DNA from: Neobacillus cucumis
Lineage (GTDB): Bacteria > Bacillota > Bacilli > Bacillales > Cytobacillaceae
DNA length: 64,000 bases
Direction of reading: 5' to 3'
Assembly (NCBI RefSeq): GCF_002860255.1
Contig: NZ_PGVE01000064.1
Coordinates: 62,001-126,000 of the forward strand
Part shown: positions 34,345 through 43,560 of the stretch, in pieces
Position numbering within the stretch: position 1 is the stretch's first letter
Layout of the letters: each line of letters begins with the position of its first letter
The notes under the pieces: generated by a model
What the model was told of the DNA's origin: nothing
Database searches by the model: none
Seen by the model: the letters and a program-made list of their open reading frames with translations, nothing else
Made by a program: the position numbers and the translations under genes

Positions 34345-35739
34345 TTAAACCCTATGCATCATTGGAAGTGAGAACAAATAAATGTTTGCTACTGCAAGCA
34401 ATACCATTAATACATAGTATGGAGCTAATGCTTTAAATGACCCCTTATTACCGATACGGTAAGCTGTATAAATGGATCCAATCATTCCTATTACAATAAT
34501 AATATACTGCAACAATTGAACAGATGAAGCTGGCGCAAATGCAAGGTCACCCCTTTTTACATTCATACCAAATAATACAGCGGAGTTGTACCAGATTGCT
34601 TTTCCTTCAGTAATGATATGGAATAAGTTGTGAGCAAGGTGGCCAGCTAAATCCAATGGAATAATGGCATAACCGAATCTAACAAAGTTTTTCTTTACTT
34701 TCTCTACAGAACCACCTGTTAAGGTAGCAAGTTTAGCTGTTCCATATAAGAGTCCAACTGGGATTGCCATTGCAATAATGAAAGCTACGGTAAAGTTTAC
34801 ATTATAATTGTCCGTTCCTGTTACAGTCCCAATTGCGTTTAAAATATCCTGCCATATTGTTACCATTGTGATGTTTTGAACAAATACAATACCCATAATG
34901 ACCGCTGCTAAGAAGGTATGCTCCAACATTGGTTTTTTAATTCCCCATAATTCAGATGTAGGTACACGTGGGGAAATACGAATAGAGTTATTTGGGCAAT
35001 TCTTCACACAGTTTCCACATAAGTTACAATCAGCTGCTGTCTCCATTGTTCGAACAAATTGAAACATTGGGCAACCTTCCGCTTTTTCACTACCCTTAAA
35101 GCAAGATTGTGTTTTACAAGTCTTACAAATGTCAGGTGTCCCTCGAAGTTCTAATGATCCAGAACGAGAATAGTTACCTGAAAGTCCCCCTAGAAAACAT
35201 AGGGTTTTACAAAATGTTCTTCTTTCGTAAAAAATTGATGTTCCAACTACCATTGTTACAAGTAAAAGAAGTAAATAACCCGATCCTCTCGGTGATTCAA
35301 CAATACCCCAAATATGATCGCTATAGGTAATAGCAATAAAGAAAAAGTCAATCATCCAGAGTCCGTATTTTCTTAAGAACTTTGGCATTGGACGATTACT
35401 GCCTATCGTTTTTCGAATAATATCACTTACTTTACCAAATGGACAGATCGTACACCAAAATCTACCGATGACTAAGAAAAAGATTGGTATTAATGGCCAC
35501 CATAACACCCATGTCAGTGAGGTTCCAACATTTCGAGTTGGATCAACTGTTCCTGCCACCAATTCATAGACAATTACTGAAAAAACAGCAAGGACGATCC
35601 ATTGAAAAATTCCAGGATACCATTTACTTTGAATGAATTTCTTAACAACTGGTATGGATAATAGATTATAAGGCTTCTTTTCTTCCATTTGTTTTTTCTC
35701 TTTAGATAACTTGTCTTTTGGAATTGCCACTGGAACCAT
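34345..35739 (-). CDS. Membrane 4Fe-4S ferredoxin-type protein (NapH/CcoG/NosR-like)
   Basis: A protein of about 464 residues with several membrane helices, the cysteine motif FWCTICPFGK, a CKTCKTQSC cluster and a ferredoxin motif CNLCGNCVKNCPNN, then four or five more helices. Related proteins (NapH, CcoG, NosR C-terminus) move electrons from the quinone pool across the membrane; CcoG is a cupric reductase. Position next to copA, copZ and an overlapping Met/His-rich exported protein suggests a Cu(II)/Cu(I) redox role. The ATG at 35739 has AGAAAGG before it and overlaps the upstream gene. Confidence 0.75.
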   Translation of the reverse strand: MVPVAIPKDKLSKEKKQMEEKKPYNLLSIPVVKKFIQSKWYPGIFQWIVLAVFSVIVYELVAGTVDPTRNVGTSLTWVLWWPLIPIFFLVIGRFWCTICPFGKVSDIIRKTIGSNRPMPKFLRKYGLWMIDFFFIAITYSDHIWGIVESPRGSGYLLLLLVTMVVGTSIFYERRTFCKTLCFLGGLSGNYSRSGSLELRGTPDICKTCKTQSCFKGSEKAEGCPMFQFVRTMETAADCNLCGNCVKNCPNNSIRISPRVPTSELWGIKKPMLEHTFLAAVIMGIVFVQNITMVTIWQDILNAIGTVTGTDNYNVNFTVAFIIAMAIPVGLLYGTAKLATLTGGSVEKVKKNFVRFGYAIIPLDLAGHLAHNLFHIITEGKAIWYNSAVLFGMNVKRGDLAFAPASSVQLLQYIIIVIGMIGSIYTAYRIGNKGSFKALAPYYVLMVLLAVANIYLFSLPMMHRV

Positions 35740-36112
35740 CCTTTCTTCTGAACCATTTATTCCAAACGCCAATTACTATAAAGGAAAGATTAACCGCACC
35801 AAAGGTTCCTAAAACCTTAAGGTTTGCTGGTTCTTCTTTGACAGGTTCATGACTATGACCACCACTGCCCTCCATATCCATACCTTCCATGTCATGGCCA
35901 TCACTGGCGTTATGATTACTACTTGTGCTTTGCGTATCATGATTTTTTCCCCCACTCATGTCCATGCCTTCCATATTATGTTCCGATTGGCCATTTAGAT
36001 TAGAAGTGGATGGAACCTTACTATGATCACCATCTGCTAAAGCTATTCTTCCACCTGAAAATACAACCACGAGGATAATGATTAACACCCATTTTCCCTT
36101 CAAAGCCTTCAC
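35702..36112 (-). CDS. Exported Met/His-rich copper-binding-type membrane protein
   Basis: A 136-residue protein with an N-terminal signal peptide or anchor (ends near GGRIALADG), a loop with repeated HNMEGMDMSGG and HDMEGMDMEGSGGHSH blocks, and a C-terminal membrane helix (LSFIVIGVW). The M-x-M and H-rich blocks resemble copper sites of CopC/PcoE-type proteins. Its end overlaps the ferredoxin gene by 38 bp, so both are made from one message, and motif site b stands in its leader. Confidence 0.7.
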   Translation of the reverse strand: MKALKGKWVLIIILVVVFSGGRIALADGDHSKVPSTSNLNGQSEHNMEGMDMSGGKNHDTQSTSSNHNASDGHDMEGMDMEGSGGHSHEPVKEEPANLKVLGTFGAVNLSFIVIGVWNKWFRRKDGSSGNSKRQVI

Positions 36113-36170
36113 CTCATTCCAAAGTATGTGTAAGTCCGATAATTGATTAACAACTTAAACTTTAATGGAA

Positions 36171-36187
36171 AAGTTTGCAGAAACTTT
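36171..36187 (-). promoter_or_regulatory. Copper-region motif, site b (perfect dyad)
   Basis: Minus strand AAAGTTTCTGCAAACTTT: 7-bp arms AAAGTTT and AAACTTT around CTGC. It is 59 nt before the Met/His-rich gene and is the best palindrome of the six sites. Apart from this and the terminator at 36482 the 410-bp gap 36113-36522 shows only AT-rich sequence, with a near-match TCTGCAAAGTTT at 36314 in the other direction. Confidence 0.65.
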
Positions 36188-36481
36188 GGGTTTTTCTTGT
36201 ATAAATTATGTCATCTCTAAAAATATCTATATATGACACAAAATTGCAATAAAGTTTCCTTATTCAAAATTTTATAAGTGAAATTTTTTTAGAAATATAG
36301 AAAAACTATTCAATCTGCAAAGTTTCTTCATATTTTCCTTCTTACACCGAAAGAATTTTCTTTAATTGGTTTGTTTCTAAAAAATCCTCAAAAAGTTTAT
36401 TCGCGTGATCACTTATTGTCATCAATATGGGGACTTCAATCAAATTAAATATGAGATGAACTTTTAGCCCGAGACATAAAT

Positions 36482-36518
36482 AAAAGCAGTGATATCAAAA
36501 TGATAATCACTGCCTTTT
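36482..36518 (-). terminator. Terminator of the BNR-repeat lipoprotein gene
   Basis: GCAGTGAT and ATCACTGC form the stem, with TTTTAT after it on the minus strand. Confidence 0.75.
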
Positions 36519-36522
36519 ATCG

Positions 36523-37455
36523 TTATTTTAGCTTTCCAGTTATGATAACTTGATCCCAAACTTCGCCACCATCTTTTGTTTCATACAAAGATGTTGAAAA
36601 TGTTGAAACCGCAATTTGTTTTTCGTCCTTTTGGTTTACTGAGATTGAAGTAGCTGCATCCTTACTACCAAGATCTAAACCTAAACTTGTCCAAGATTGT
36701 CCGCTATTTTTAGAAATCATTACTCCTGAGGCAACATTGTCCATTGAGTAAGCAATAATGTCTTTTCCATTAGGCATAAGTGTCATAGCCGTGATAAGAC
36801 GAGTGTTGTCAAACATTTCCCAGTTTGCTCCACCATCTTTTGATATCATAACTCCATTTTCTGTACCAGCTAGCAAGTTATTTTGATCTTCCGGGAGAAC
36901 AAGTAAGGAGTGCACCTTCATAAGGTCACTTGGTAGTCCTTTCGGTTCTACCTTCGTCCATTTCTTACCGCCATCTGTACTTTTATAAATCCCAGCACCG
37001 TATTGTCCAGTACCCATATCATTTAGTCCATAAATGACGTTTGGATCGTGACGAAAAGTTGTTAAAGTATGGAAATCGATTTTACCTACATACTCTACCT
37101 CTTTCCAATGCAACCCTTTGTCTTTACTGATTAATATTCCCATTGGATTCGGGTATTCAGAGTTTGAACCAGGGTGTCCACTTGATAACATGGTACCGTC
37201 AGAACGTAAATGGAATCCCATAAAATCATCTCTTGCGGAACCTACTCTATTCCAACTATCACCTTCATTCTTGGTCGAGAAGAGACCTTCATGAGTTGCT
37301 ATATAGGTTGTCCCATCGTTAGAAATACCTACTCCATGTATATCTTCAATCTTTTTCCCGCTTTTTACTGCGGTTATCTTTGAATCCTCATTTGAACTAC
37401 AAGCTGAAAGAATTAAACTCAAAGACAATACTGATAATACCAATACCTTTTTCAT
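36523..37455 (-). CDS. BNR/sortilin-like beta-propeller lipoprotein (F510_1955-type)
   Basis: A protein of about 310 residues with a lipoprotein signal (LILSACSS, lipobox cysteine) and repeated propeller blades of the BNR/HCF136 type (STKNEGDSWNRVG, ISKDKGLHWKEVE, KSTDGGKKWTKVE, ISKDGGANWEMF, ISKNSGQSWTSLG, ETKDGGEVWDQV). I use the ATG at 37455 after GAGGTGGG rather than the one at 37482. It is anchored outside the membrane. Similar genes often lie in bacillary metal-resistance regions; the function is unknown. Confidence 0.75.
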   Translation of the reverse strand: MKKVLVLSVLSLSLILSACSSNEDSKITAVKSGKKIEDIHGVGISNDGTTYIATHEGLFSTKNEGDSWNRVGSARDDFMGFHLRSDGTMLSSGHPGSNSEYPNPMGILISKDKGLHWKEVEYVGKIDFHTLTTFRHDPNVIYGLNDMGTGQYGAGIYKSTDGGKKWTKVEPKGLPSDLMKVHSLLVLPEDQNNLLAGTENGVMISKDGGANWEMFDNTRLITAMTLMPNGKDIIAYSMDNVASGVMISKNSGQSWTSLGLDLGSKDAATSISVNQKDEKQIAVSTFSTSLYETKDGGEVWDQVIITGKLK

Positions 37456-37520
37456 GACCCACCTCAAACATTCTTTTTTCAAACATATTTATATTGCTTA
37501 TGTGAATAATCTATCAAATA

Positions 37521-37537
37521 AATATCCAGAAACTGTG
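37521..37537 (-). promoter_or_regulatory. Copper-region motif, site c (diverged)
   Basis: Minus strand CAGTTTCTGGATATT keeps the left half AGTTTCTG but not the right half. It is 66 nt before the propeller lipoprotein start. Confidence 0.4.
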
Positions 37538-37564
37538 CATTTTTTGCTATTATCATCATTTGGT

Positions 37565-37741
37565 CTAATGGCATTCATCATTTTTCGCTCCGCCTTTCAC
37601 CAAAACTTTAGATTTATTGCTAATACTTAGTGTTTTAAATAACTTACTTAAAAAGCTTTGTGACTGATTTTCTCTTTTTAATGCTGCCTTTCTTTCCATC
37701 TCCATTTGGTGGAGAGTAAACTTCATAGGTTTCTGACACAT
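37565..37741 (-). CDS. Small basic protein of 58 residues, unknown function
   Basis: The ATG follows GAGGAGGAG at ideal spacing and the frame runs 58 codons to TAG. The product starts MCQKPMKFTLHQMEMERK and is basic (many K), with a Cys near the N-terminus and Cys-His at the C-terminus (NDECH). It has no signal peptide. Motif site d lies 66 nt upstream, placing it in the same candidate regulon as the exported copper-region proteins. I do not recognise a family. Confidence 0.6.
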   Translation of the reverse strand: MCQKPMKFTLHQMEMERKAALKRENQSQSFLSKLFKTLSISNKSKVLVKGGAKNDECH

Positions 37742-37806
37742 AAGGCTCCTCCTCAGTATTCCTTAATAATCATACAGCATCTTTGTCTGCTTTGAGTTTA
37801 GTAAAT

Positions 37807-37821
37807 AAGTTTGCAGAAAGT
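37807..37821 (-). promoter_or_regulatory. Copper-region motif, site d
   Basis: Minus strand ACTTTCTGCAAACTT, 66 nt before the 58-residue gene. Confidence 0.6.
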
Positions 37822-37940
37822 GACAAGTTTTTATTACAATTTACAGAACTGTAGATTAGTGGTTTGGAATTCTAGCTGGAAAGTGGACATCATTCCGTTT
37901 TAAAATCATTAAAAAAATACTAAGTACTTTTATAGCTTTT

Positions 37941-37982
37941 ACAAAAGGAAAAACAAGGATTGAATCCTTGTTTTCCTTTTGT
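37941..37982 (-). terminator. Terminator of the CcdA/DsbD-like gene
   Basis: ACAAAAGGAAAA(A)CAAGGATT pairs almost completely with the following AATCCTTG...CCTTTTGT; a long strong stem. Confidence 0.8.
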
Positions 37983-37988
37983 ATCTTA

Positions 37989-38723
37989 TTATAAAGACCA
38001 ATATGTAATTGTATCAAAAATACCTAAAATTAACATTAAAACACCGGCAATCCTTTGAATAATCATACCAAACTTTCTTCCTTTTTTCATTACAACACCA
38101 CTTCCACCAAGATACCAAATTAAAAATATAACGATCAATAATGGAATGGCTGTTCCAACTGCAAATATTGGGGGGAGAATAAACCCATAGGAACTAGATA
38201 ACACAACTGGCATTAATGTTACAAAAAATAGGATAAACATAGTAGGACAGAATGCGAGAGAGAAGCTAAGTCCTAAGATTAAAGAAGCAAATGGCTTTTC
38301 ATGCTTATAATCTTTTGATAGTTTTAATAAATTTAAATTTCCCTTTAATCTAATGAATCCCAACATAAATAAGCCTACGAAGATTAATAATGGTCCCATC
38401 ATCTTCCTAAGCCAAGGAAAAAATAAAGGCAGATTTTGTTCAAATCCTTTGCCTAGCAGCCAAACTAAAATACCTAATAAAGAAAAGGCAGCTATTTTCC
38501 CCAGTGTGAAATACGTAACATCCTTCCAAGCTATTTTCTTTTGAATGGAACGATTCCCATAAAGTGTTACTGCACTAATATTCCCAGTGAGCTGACACGG
38601 TGCAAGTGCTCCTACTAGTCCCAGAATTAAGGCAAAGACAATTGGCCAGGATTCCAAACTATTTGCCATACTAAAAAATGGTTTACTTAATACGGAACTA
38701 ATTTGATTTAATAAATTGTACAT
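37989..38723 (-). CDS. CcdA/DsbD-type transmembrane protein (cytochrome c biogenesis / thiol-disulfide family)
   Basis: The 244-residue membrane protein has six hydrophobic helices and two conserved helix cysteines in the contexts GALAPCQLTGN and LAFCPTMFILF, as in CcdA/DsbD/UreH-like transmembrane domains that carry reducing equivalents across the membrane. In a copper region it may keep exported copper proteins reduced or help metallate cuproproteins. It has motif site e upstream and its own terminator. Confidence 0.75.
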   Translation of the reverse strand: MYNLLNQISSVLSKPFFSMANSLESWPIVFALILGLVGALAPCQLTGNISAVTLYGNRSIQKKIAWKDVTYFTLGKIAAFSLLGILVWLLGKGFEQNLPLFFPWLRKMMGPLLIFVGLFMLGFIRLKGNLNLLKLSKDYKHEKPFASLILGLSFSLAFCPTMFILFFVTLMPVVLSSSYGFILPPIFAVGTAIPLLIVIFLIWYLGGSGVVMKKGRKFGMIIQRIAGVLMLILGIFDTITYWSL

Positions 38724-38767
38724 AGAATCACCTTAAAAACAAATTTATTAGCATAAGGTTAACATAA

Positions 38768-38784
38768 AAATTTGCAAAAATTGT
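38768..38784 (-). promoter_or_regulatory. Copper-region motif, site e
   Basis: Minus strand CAATTTTTGCAAATTT, two changes from the consensus, 45 nt before the CcdA/DsbD-like gene. Confidence 0.5.
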
Positions 38785-38865
38785 GGAGGTTTCATGACAG
38801 CTTATTATAAAACCCTACGATGTATACCTAATTTTGACACACCATCTTCTTTGCTCTTTTTTGGA

Positions 38866-38894
38866 ACAAAAAAAGGGTGCAATGCATCCCTTTT
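38866..38894 (-). terminator. Terminator of the YdhK-type gene
   Basis: AAAAGGG(T)GCA pairs with TGCATCCCTTTT with one bulge; a T run follows on the minus strand. Confidence 0.6.
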
Positions 38895-38912
38895 CCTGAA
38901 CAACTAGGTGTT

Positions 38913-39527
38913 TTATTTAGCAGAAAGCTCACTTTCTGTAACCCATTTATGATTTGTCACTTTTTCTCCACCAGTGGTTGGTGTGTAATCAACCATATAT
39001 ACGGTTGTTTTTTCTGCTGAATCAATGGTTCCCGTTGCACCATTCATACCTTCCATGTGGTCTGCCTGTAAGGTAACTTTTGTTCCAGGTTCTAAGACTT
39101 TATCGCCAGCAGCTTTGATTTCTTGCTGAATTACCCATTTATGATTTTTTACCGGCTCTCCTCCGGTAGTAGGTGTATAGGTTACAGCATAAGCTGTTGT
39201 ATCATACGCACCAACAATTGTTGCTTCGGCTCCGTTCATACCTTCCATATGGTCAGCTTTCATAATGGCTTGACTTCCTACCTTATATTTTGGATTCTCT
39301 GCTACTTTTAATCCTTCAGGAACCTCACCTGATCCAGAATGATTCATTTCACCCATGTCCATACTTTTATCATCCGAACTCGAGCTTTTTTCATCCATCT
39401 TCATGTTTTCATGATCCATATTTGAATTCTTCTCAGAACTCTTATCCGTACTATTACTTGAACAAGCAGCTAACATGAACATTAATACCAAGGTGAAAAT
39501 CCCTACCAACAGTCTTTTTGTTTTCAT
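38913..39527 (-). CDS. YdhK-family lipoprotein with two DUF1541 repeats
   Basis: A 204-residue lipoprotein (LAACSSNS lipobox), an acidic Met/His-rich linker (MDHENMKMDEK, MDMGEMNHSG) and two near-identical DUF1541 domains, each with ADHMEGMNGA, YTPTTGGE and NHKWV. B. subtilis ydhK encodes the same kind of protein. The linker suggests metal binding at the cell surface. Motif site f lies in its leader. Confidence 0.88.
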   Translation of the reverse strand: MKTKRLLVGIFTLVLMFMLAACSSNSTDKSSEKNSNMDHENMKMDEKSSSSDDKSMDMGEMNHSGSGEVPEGLKVAENPKYKVGSQAIMKADHMEGMNGAEATIVGAYDTTAYAVTYTPTTGGEPVKNHKWVIQQEIKAAGDKVLEPGTKVTLQADHMEGMNGATGTIDSAEKTTVYMVDYTPTTGGEKVTNHKWVTESELSAK

Positions 39528-39570
39528 ATTAATCCTCCTTACTTTTGTTACAAAACCAATCCTACTATAA

Positions 39571-39585
39571 AAGTTTGCAGAAAGT
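39571..39585 (-). promoter_or_regulatory. Copper-region motif, site f
   Basis: Minus strand TACTTTCTGCAAACTT, directly followed by TATAGT, a possible -10. It is 44 nt before the YdhK-type start. Confidence 0.6.
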
Positions 39586-39673
39586 ATGCATTTTTAGAAA
39601 AAGTGATTGATTTATTAAAATTAACGGAAAGAAACTAATAGTACAAAAAGTCCTAACAAAATAACTACTATAG

Positions 39674-40423
39674 TTAAATAATTTCGATACCTAATTCCAT
39701 ATACTTGTTTAAATTATGACTTAGAGGACCGTCCTCCGTAATTAAGTAATCAAGTTCTGAAACAGGACCAACCAAGTAATTGGAAATTGTATTAAGTTTA
39801 CTTCTTGTTACCAGGGCTGCGATTTTATTTGAACTTTTAATCATCTGACGTTTAACATGAGACTCTTCTATATGAGGGATGCTAATACCAAAGTCAGGGT
39901 GCAAGGAATACACTCCTAGAAAACAGAGGTCGGCTCTAATATTTTTAAGCACTTCAATTACATCTAATCCTACAGTCACAAAAGATTCTTTAAAAAAGGT
40001 TCCACCCAAAAGAATGATATCTGTATTTGGATGTTTTGATAATGCCAAACTAATAGAGGGACTATTCGTAATAATGGTCCCTTTAAACTCCAATGGAATT
40101 TCTTGAGCCAGAAAAAGATTAGTTGTACTTCCATCTATTAAAAGAACTTGTCCATCTTTAATAATTTTCACTGCTTTTAAGGCTAGTTCTTTTTTTGCAT
40201 CTATATTTTCTTCCGTTCTTTCGGAGAAGGTTAAAGCGCTCGCAGAGGCAGGAAATGCCCCGCCGTGTACTCTTTTGAGAAGACCAAATGAATCCATTTC
40301 CCTTAAATCTCGTCTAATTGTGTCCTCGGAAACATCCCATTTTATGCTTAATTCTTTAGCAACAACTTTCCCTTCTTTTTCAAGTATTTGTAAAATTTTG
40401 CTTTGCCGTTCTGTTTTAAGCAT
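39674..40423 (-). CDS. DeoR/GlpR-family transcriptional regulator
   Basis: The 249-residue protein has the DeoR winged helix (SEDTIRRDLREMDSFGLLKRVHGG, about residues 30-55) and the sugar-phosphate sensor domain with ILLGGTFF and LIDGSTTN. It diverges from transketolase across 253 bp containing repeated TTTCTTG/TTTCTC operator-like elements, so it probably controls tkt-tal and itself in response to a pentose or other sugar phosphate. Confidence 0.88.
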   Translation of the reverse strand: MLKTERQSKILQILEKEGKVVAKELSIKWDVSEDTIRRDLREMDSFGLLKRVHGGAFPASASALTFSERTEENIDAKKELALKAVKIIKDGQVLLIDGSTTNLFLAQEIPLEFKGTIITNSPSISLALSKHPNTDIILLGGTFFKESFVTVGLDVIEVLKNIRADLCFLGVYSLHPDFGISIPHIEESHVKRQMIKSSNKIAALVTRSKLNTISNYLVGPVSELDYLITEDGPLSHNLNKYMELGIEII

Positions 40424-40478
40424 AACATTGATCAGCCTCCGTGTGTTTTTGCATGGTTTTTCTTATATTATATAATTT

Positions 40479-40617
40479 TTTCTTGAATTTCTCCAATTTT
40501 TACAAATTTCCGGCAAATTTTTTCTTGTTTTTTCTCGTTTACAAAGATAAAATATAATTAAATACGTAAAAACTGGCTTTAAAGTGCAAAAACAAGAAAT
40601 TATTTAAAGCGAGAAAC
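40479..40617. promoter_or_regulatory. Operator-like repeats between deoR-type gene and tkt
   Basis: TTTCTTGAATTTCTCC (40479-40494) and TTTCTTGTTTTTTCTCG (40521-40537) point one way; AAAAACAAGAAA (40588-40599) and GCGAGAAA (40609-40616) point back. The three sites flank TATAAT at 40553. This layout suits DNA looping by a DeoR repressor. Confidence 0.55.
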
Positions 40618-40676
40618 TTTACACTTACATTGTGTACCAATTTAGAAATTACACGAAATAAAAGGAGGAAAAAAAG

Positions 40677-42665
40677 ATGAGTAATAGTATTGAAACACTT
40701 GCTGTAAATACGATCCGCACCTTATCAATTGACGCGATCAATAGTGCTAATTCCGGCCATCCAGGCTTACCAATGGGGGCTGCTCCAATGGCATACGCAC
40801 TCTGGGCGAATCATCTAAATCATAATTCTGCAAATGCAAAATGGTTTAACAGAGATCGGTTTATTCTTTCTGCCGGACACGGATCTAGCTTGTTGTATAG
40901 CTTGCTTCATTTAGCTGGGTACAATGTATCTTTAGAAGATTTAAAAAGTTTTAGAAAGCTTAATAGTAAAACACCTGGTCATCCCGAATTTGGTCACACA
41001 GATGGTGTTGAAGCGACAACTGGGCCTTTAGGGCAAGGAATTGCAAATGCAGTTGGAATGGCGATGGCTGAAGCGCATTTAGCTGCAAAGTTCAATCAAG
41101 ATGGATACCCTGTAATTGACCATTATACATATGCTTTAGTTGGCGATGGAGACTTAATGGAAGGCGTCTCTTATGAGGCCATGTCTATGGCCGGTCATAT
41201 GAAACTAGGAAAATTAATTGCATTATATGACTCCAATGATATTTCTTTGGACGGTGAATTAAACCTTTCATTTTCAGAGGACATTCAAAAACGAACAGAA
41301 TCTGCTCATTGGCAATATTTACGAGTAGAAGATGGCAATGATGTAGCAGAAATCTCAAAAGCTATTACATTAGCGAAACAAAATACAAACCAACCAACCT
41401 TAATTGAAATTAGAACCACTATCGGTTATGGAAGTCCCAAAGTTGCAGGAACAAACAAAGCACATGGAAATCCACTTGGAGCAGAAGAAGCTCGTGCAAC
41501 AAAAGAGGTATATGGCTGGCAATATGAAGAGGATTTCTTTGTACCGGAAGAAGTTAAAGCCCATTTTGAAGAGCAAAACCAAAGAGGAATTAATCAAGAA
41601 CAACAATGGAATACATTATTCCAGTCTTATCAAGAGACATATCCTGAATTAGCGAAGGAACTACAAAATGCCATCACGGGGGAAGTTTTAATCAATACGG
41701 AAGACATCCTGACATTTGATACAGGAAAAACCATTTCAACTCGTGTAGCCAGCGGAGAAGCCATTAACCATTTTGTAAAATCAGTTCCTTCTATTTTTGG
41801 AGGAAGTGCGGATCTTTCTCATTCCACAATGACAGATATAAAGGAAGACGCAGCATTCGCGGTAGAATCATTTAGAGGACGGAATATCTATTTTGGTGTC
41901 CGGGAACACGCAATGGGCGCGGCTGGAAATGGTTTGGCTCTTCATGGCGGGGTAAAGCCATTTGTAAGCACATTCTTTGTTTTCAATGATTATCTCAGAC
42001 CATCCATACGTCTGGCAGCCTTGCAAAAGCTTCCAGTCACTTATGTATTTACTCATGATTCGATTGCGGTTGGTGAAGATGGTCCAACTCATGAACCAAT
42101 TGAGCAGCTAGCTTCTCTTCGTGCGATCCCAGGGCTAACCGTCATTCGCCCATCAGATGCAAACGAAACGGCAAGTGCTTGGGCTTATGCACTAAAACAA
42201 ACAGACGGTCCTGTTGCCATGGTGCTGAGCCGTCAAAACCTGCCTGTGTTCGATGAAACACAAGCCAATTTAGACAACCTTTCAAAAGGAGCTTACGTAT
42301 TAACGCAAACAAATGACCAACCAGAGGTTATCTTGATCGCAACCGGTTCGGAAGTGTCATTAGCCATTAACGCGAAAGCTGAACTTGAAAAAGAAAATGT
42401 ATCGGTTCGCGTTGTCGCTATGCCAAGCTGGGAACTATTCGATCGTCAACCGAAAGCGTATAAAGAGCTTGTTCTACCTGCTTCTGTTACAAAGCGTGTG
42501 GCACTCGAAATGGGTATCTCTCTTGGATGGGAGCGCTATGTAGGCTTAGAAGGAAAAGTATTATCGATTGAAACATTCGGTGCTTCTGGAACGGGCGCTG
42601 CAGTTATGGAGCTATTTGGATTTACTACGGAAAATGTGGTTCGGACGGTTAAAAGTCTACTATAA
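40677..42665 (+). CDS. tkt: Transketolase
   Basis: Thiamine-diphosphate enzyme moving two-carbon units between sugar phosphates. The 662 residues show [18 protein letters not shown], the ThDP/Mg motif [13 protein letters not shown] near residue 155, GSADLSHS and the pyrimidine-binding segment [18 protein letters not shown]. Pairing with a TalC-type transaldolase and a private DeoR regulator suggests an accessory copy for catabolism of a pentose or similar sugar rather than the housekeeping gene. Confidence 0.96.
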   Translation: MSNSIETLAVNTIRTLSIDAINSANSGHPGLPMGAAPMAYALWANHLNHNSANAKWFNRDRFILSAGHGSSLLYSLLHLAGYNVSLEDLKSFRKLNSKTPGHPEFGHTDGVEATTGPLGQGIANAVGMAMAEAHLAAKFNQDGYPVIDHYTYALVGDGDLMEGVSYEAMSMAGHMKLGKLIALYDSNDISLDGELNLSFSEDIQKRTESAHWQYLRVEDGNDVAEISKAITLAKQNTNQPTLIEIRTTIGYGSPKVAGTNKAHGNPLGAEEARATKEVYGWQYEEDFFVPEEVKAHFEEQNQRGINQEQQWNTLFQSYQETYPELAKELQNAITGEVLINTEDILTFDTGKTISTRVASGEAINHFVKSVPSIFGGSADLSHSTMTDIKEDAAFAVESFRGRNIYFGVREHAMGAAGNGLALHGGVKPFVSTFFVFNDYLRPSIRLAALQKLPVTYVFTHDSIAVGEDGPTHEPIEQLASLRAIPGLTVIRPSDANETASAWAYALKQTDGPVAMVLSRQNLPVFDETQANLDNLSKGAYVLTQTNDQPEVILIATGSEVSLAINAKAELEKENVSVRVVAMPSWELFDRQPKAYKELVLPASVTKRVALEMGISLGWERYVGLEGKVLSIETFGASGTGAAVMELFGFTTENVVRTVKSLL

Positions 42666-42688
42666 TTTTAAAATGGAGGAAATATACG

Positions 42689-43357
42689 ATGAAATTATTT
42701 ATTGATACTGCAAATCTTGTTGATATTAAAAAGGCATATAAAATTGGCGTTTTATCTGGTGTTACAACCAATCCTTCCCTAGTTGCGAAAGAAGGAGTAA
42801 AATTCGAAGATCGCATTACAGAAATTTGCCAAGCAGTTCCACGAGTAGAATCTGTTTCCGCTGAAGTAACCCCAGATGCCGTTACAGCTGAAGAAATGAT
42901 TGCTCAAGCTGAAGAGCTGATTAAAATTAACGGCGGAGATGAGAAAATTACAATCAAGCTTCCGATGACTTTAGCTGGCTTGGAGGCTTGCCGTTATCTT
43001 GCTGATAAAGGTGTGAAAACAAATGTCACCCTTATCTTTACAGTAAACCAGGCACTATTAGCAGCTCGTGCCGGTGCAACGTATGTATCTCCATTTTTAG
43101 GCCGCTTAGACGATATTTCCGAAGACGGTGTCCAATTAGTATCAAAAATAGCTGAATTGTTCCGCATTCATCATTTCGACTCACAAATTATTGCAGCTTC
43201 TGTTCGTCATCCGGATCATGTAACTCGTGTAGCAATGGCAGGTGCACATATTGCAACCATTCCTTTTTCAGTCATTGAGCAAATTTCTAAACATCCACTT
43301 ACTAATCAAGGAATTGAAAAATTTGCTGCTGATTGGGAAAATTCTCTTAAAAACTAA
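42689..43357 (+). CDS. tal: Transaldolase (TalC/FSA-type small family)
   Basis: A 222-residue aldolase of the short transaldolase class: [26 protein letters not shown] and the Schiff-base lysine in ITIKLPMT near residue 90. It moves dihydroxyacetone units or, as fructose-6-phosphate aldolase, cleaves F6P; the motifs do not decide. It follows tkt by 23 bp in one operon. Confidence 0.93.
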   Translation: MKLFIDTANLVDIKKAYKIGVLSGVTTNPSLVAKEGVKFEDRITEICQAVPRVESVSAEVTPDAVTAEEMIAQAEELIKINGGDEKITIKLPMTLAGLEACRYLADKGVKTNVTLIFTVNQALLAARAGATYVSPFLGRLDDISEDGVQLVSKIAELFRIHHFDSQIIAASVRHPDHVTRVAMAGAHIATIPFSVIEQISKHPLTNQGIEKFAADWENSLKN

Positions 43358-43373
43358 GTTAAAAAAATAAATA

Positions 43374-43418
43374 AATAAAAAACACGACAGGAGAAATTCA
43401 TCCCTGTCGTGTTTTTTA
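43374..43418 (+). terminator. Terminator of tkt-tal
   Basis: AACACGACAGG pairs with CCTGTCGTGTT, followed by a run of T. Confidence 0.85.
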
Positions 43419-43470
43419 CATGCTTCCACTTTCTTCTGCCCTTTCCATAAAGGAATTTAAAAAGCAAAAA

Positions 43471-43560
43471 GTCCTAACATCAATTAGATGTTAGGACTAG
43501 TTATGACCTGTGAGGGGTTCGAACCCCCGACCTCAACCCTGTCAATGATGGATATATTTT
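43471..43560 (-). other. Hairpin plus tRNA-Val 3' half (module B)
   Basis: GTCCTAACATC/GATGTTAGGAC (43471-43498) is a perfect hairpin. To its right on the minus strand is a well-kept tRNA 3' half: TTGACAG anticodon loop (GAC), GGGTTG, a complete T arm GGGGG-TTCGAAC-CCCTC and acceptor end CAGGTCA. The 5' half is replaced by unrelated AT-rich sequence from the anticodon stem on. About 80 bp match the complete tRNA locus at 49578-49683 in the same orientation. Confidence 0.75.
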
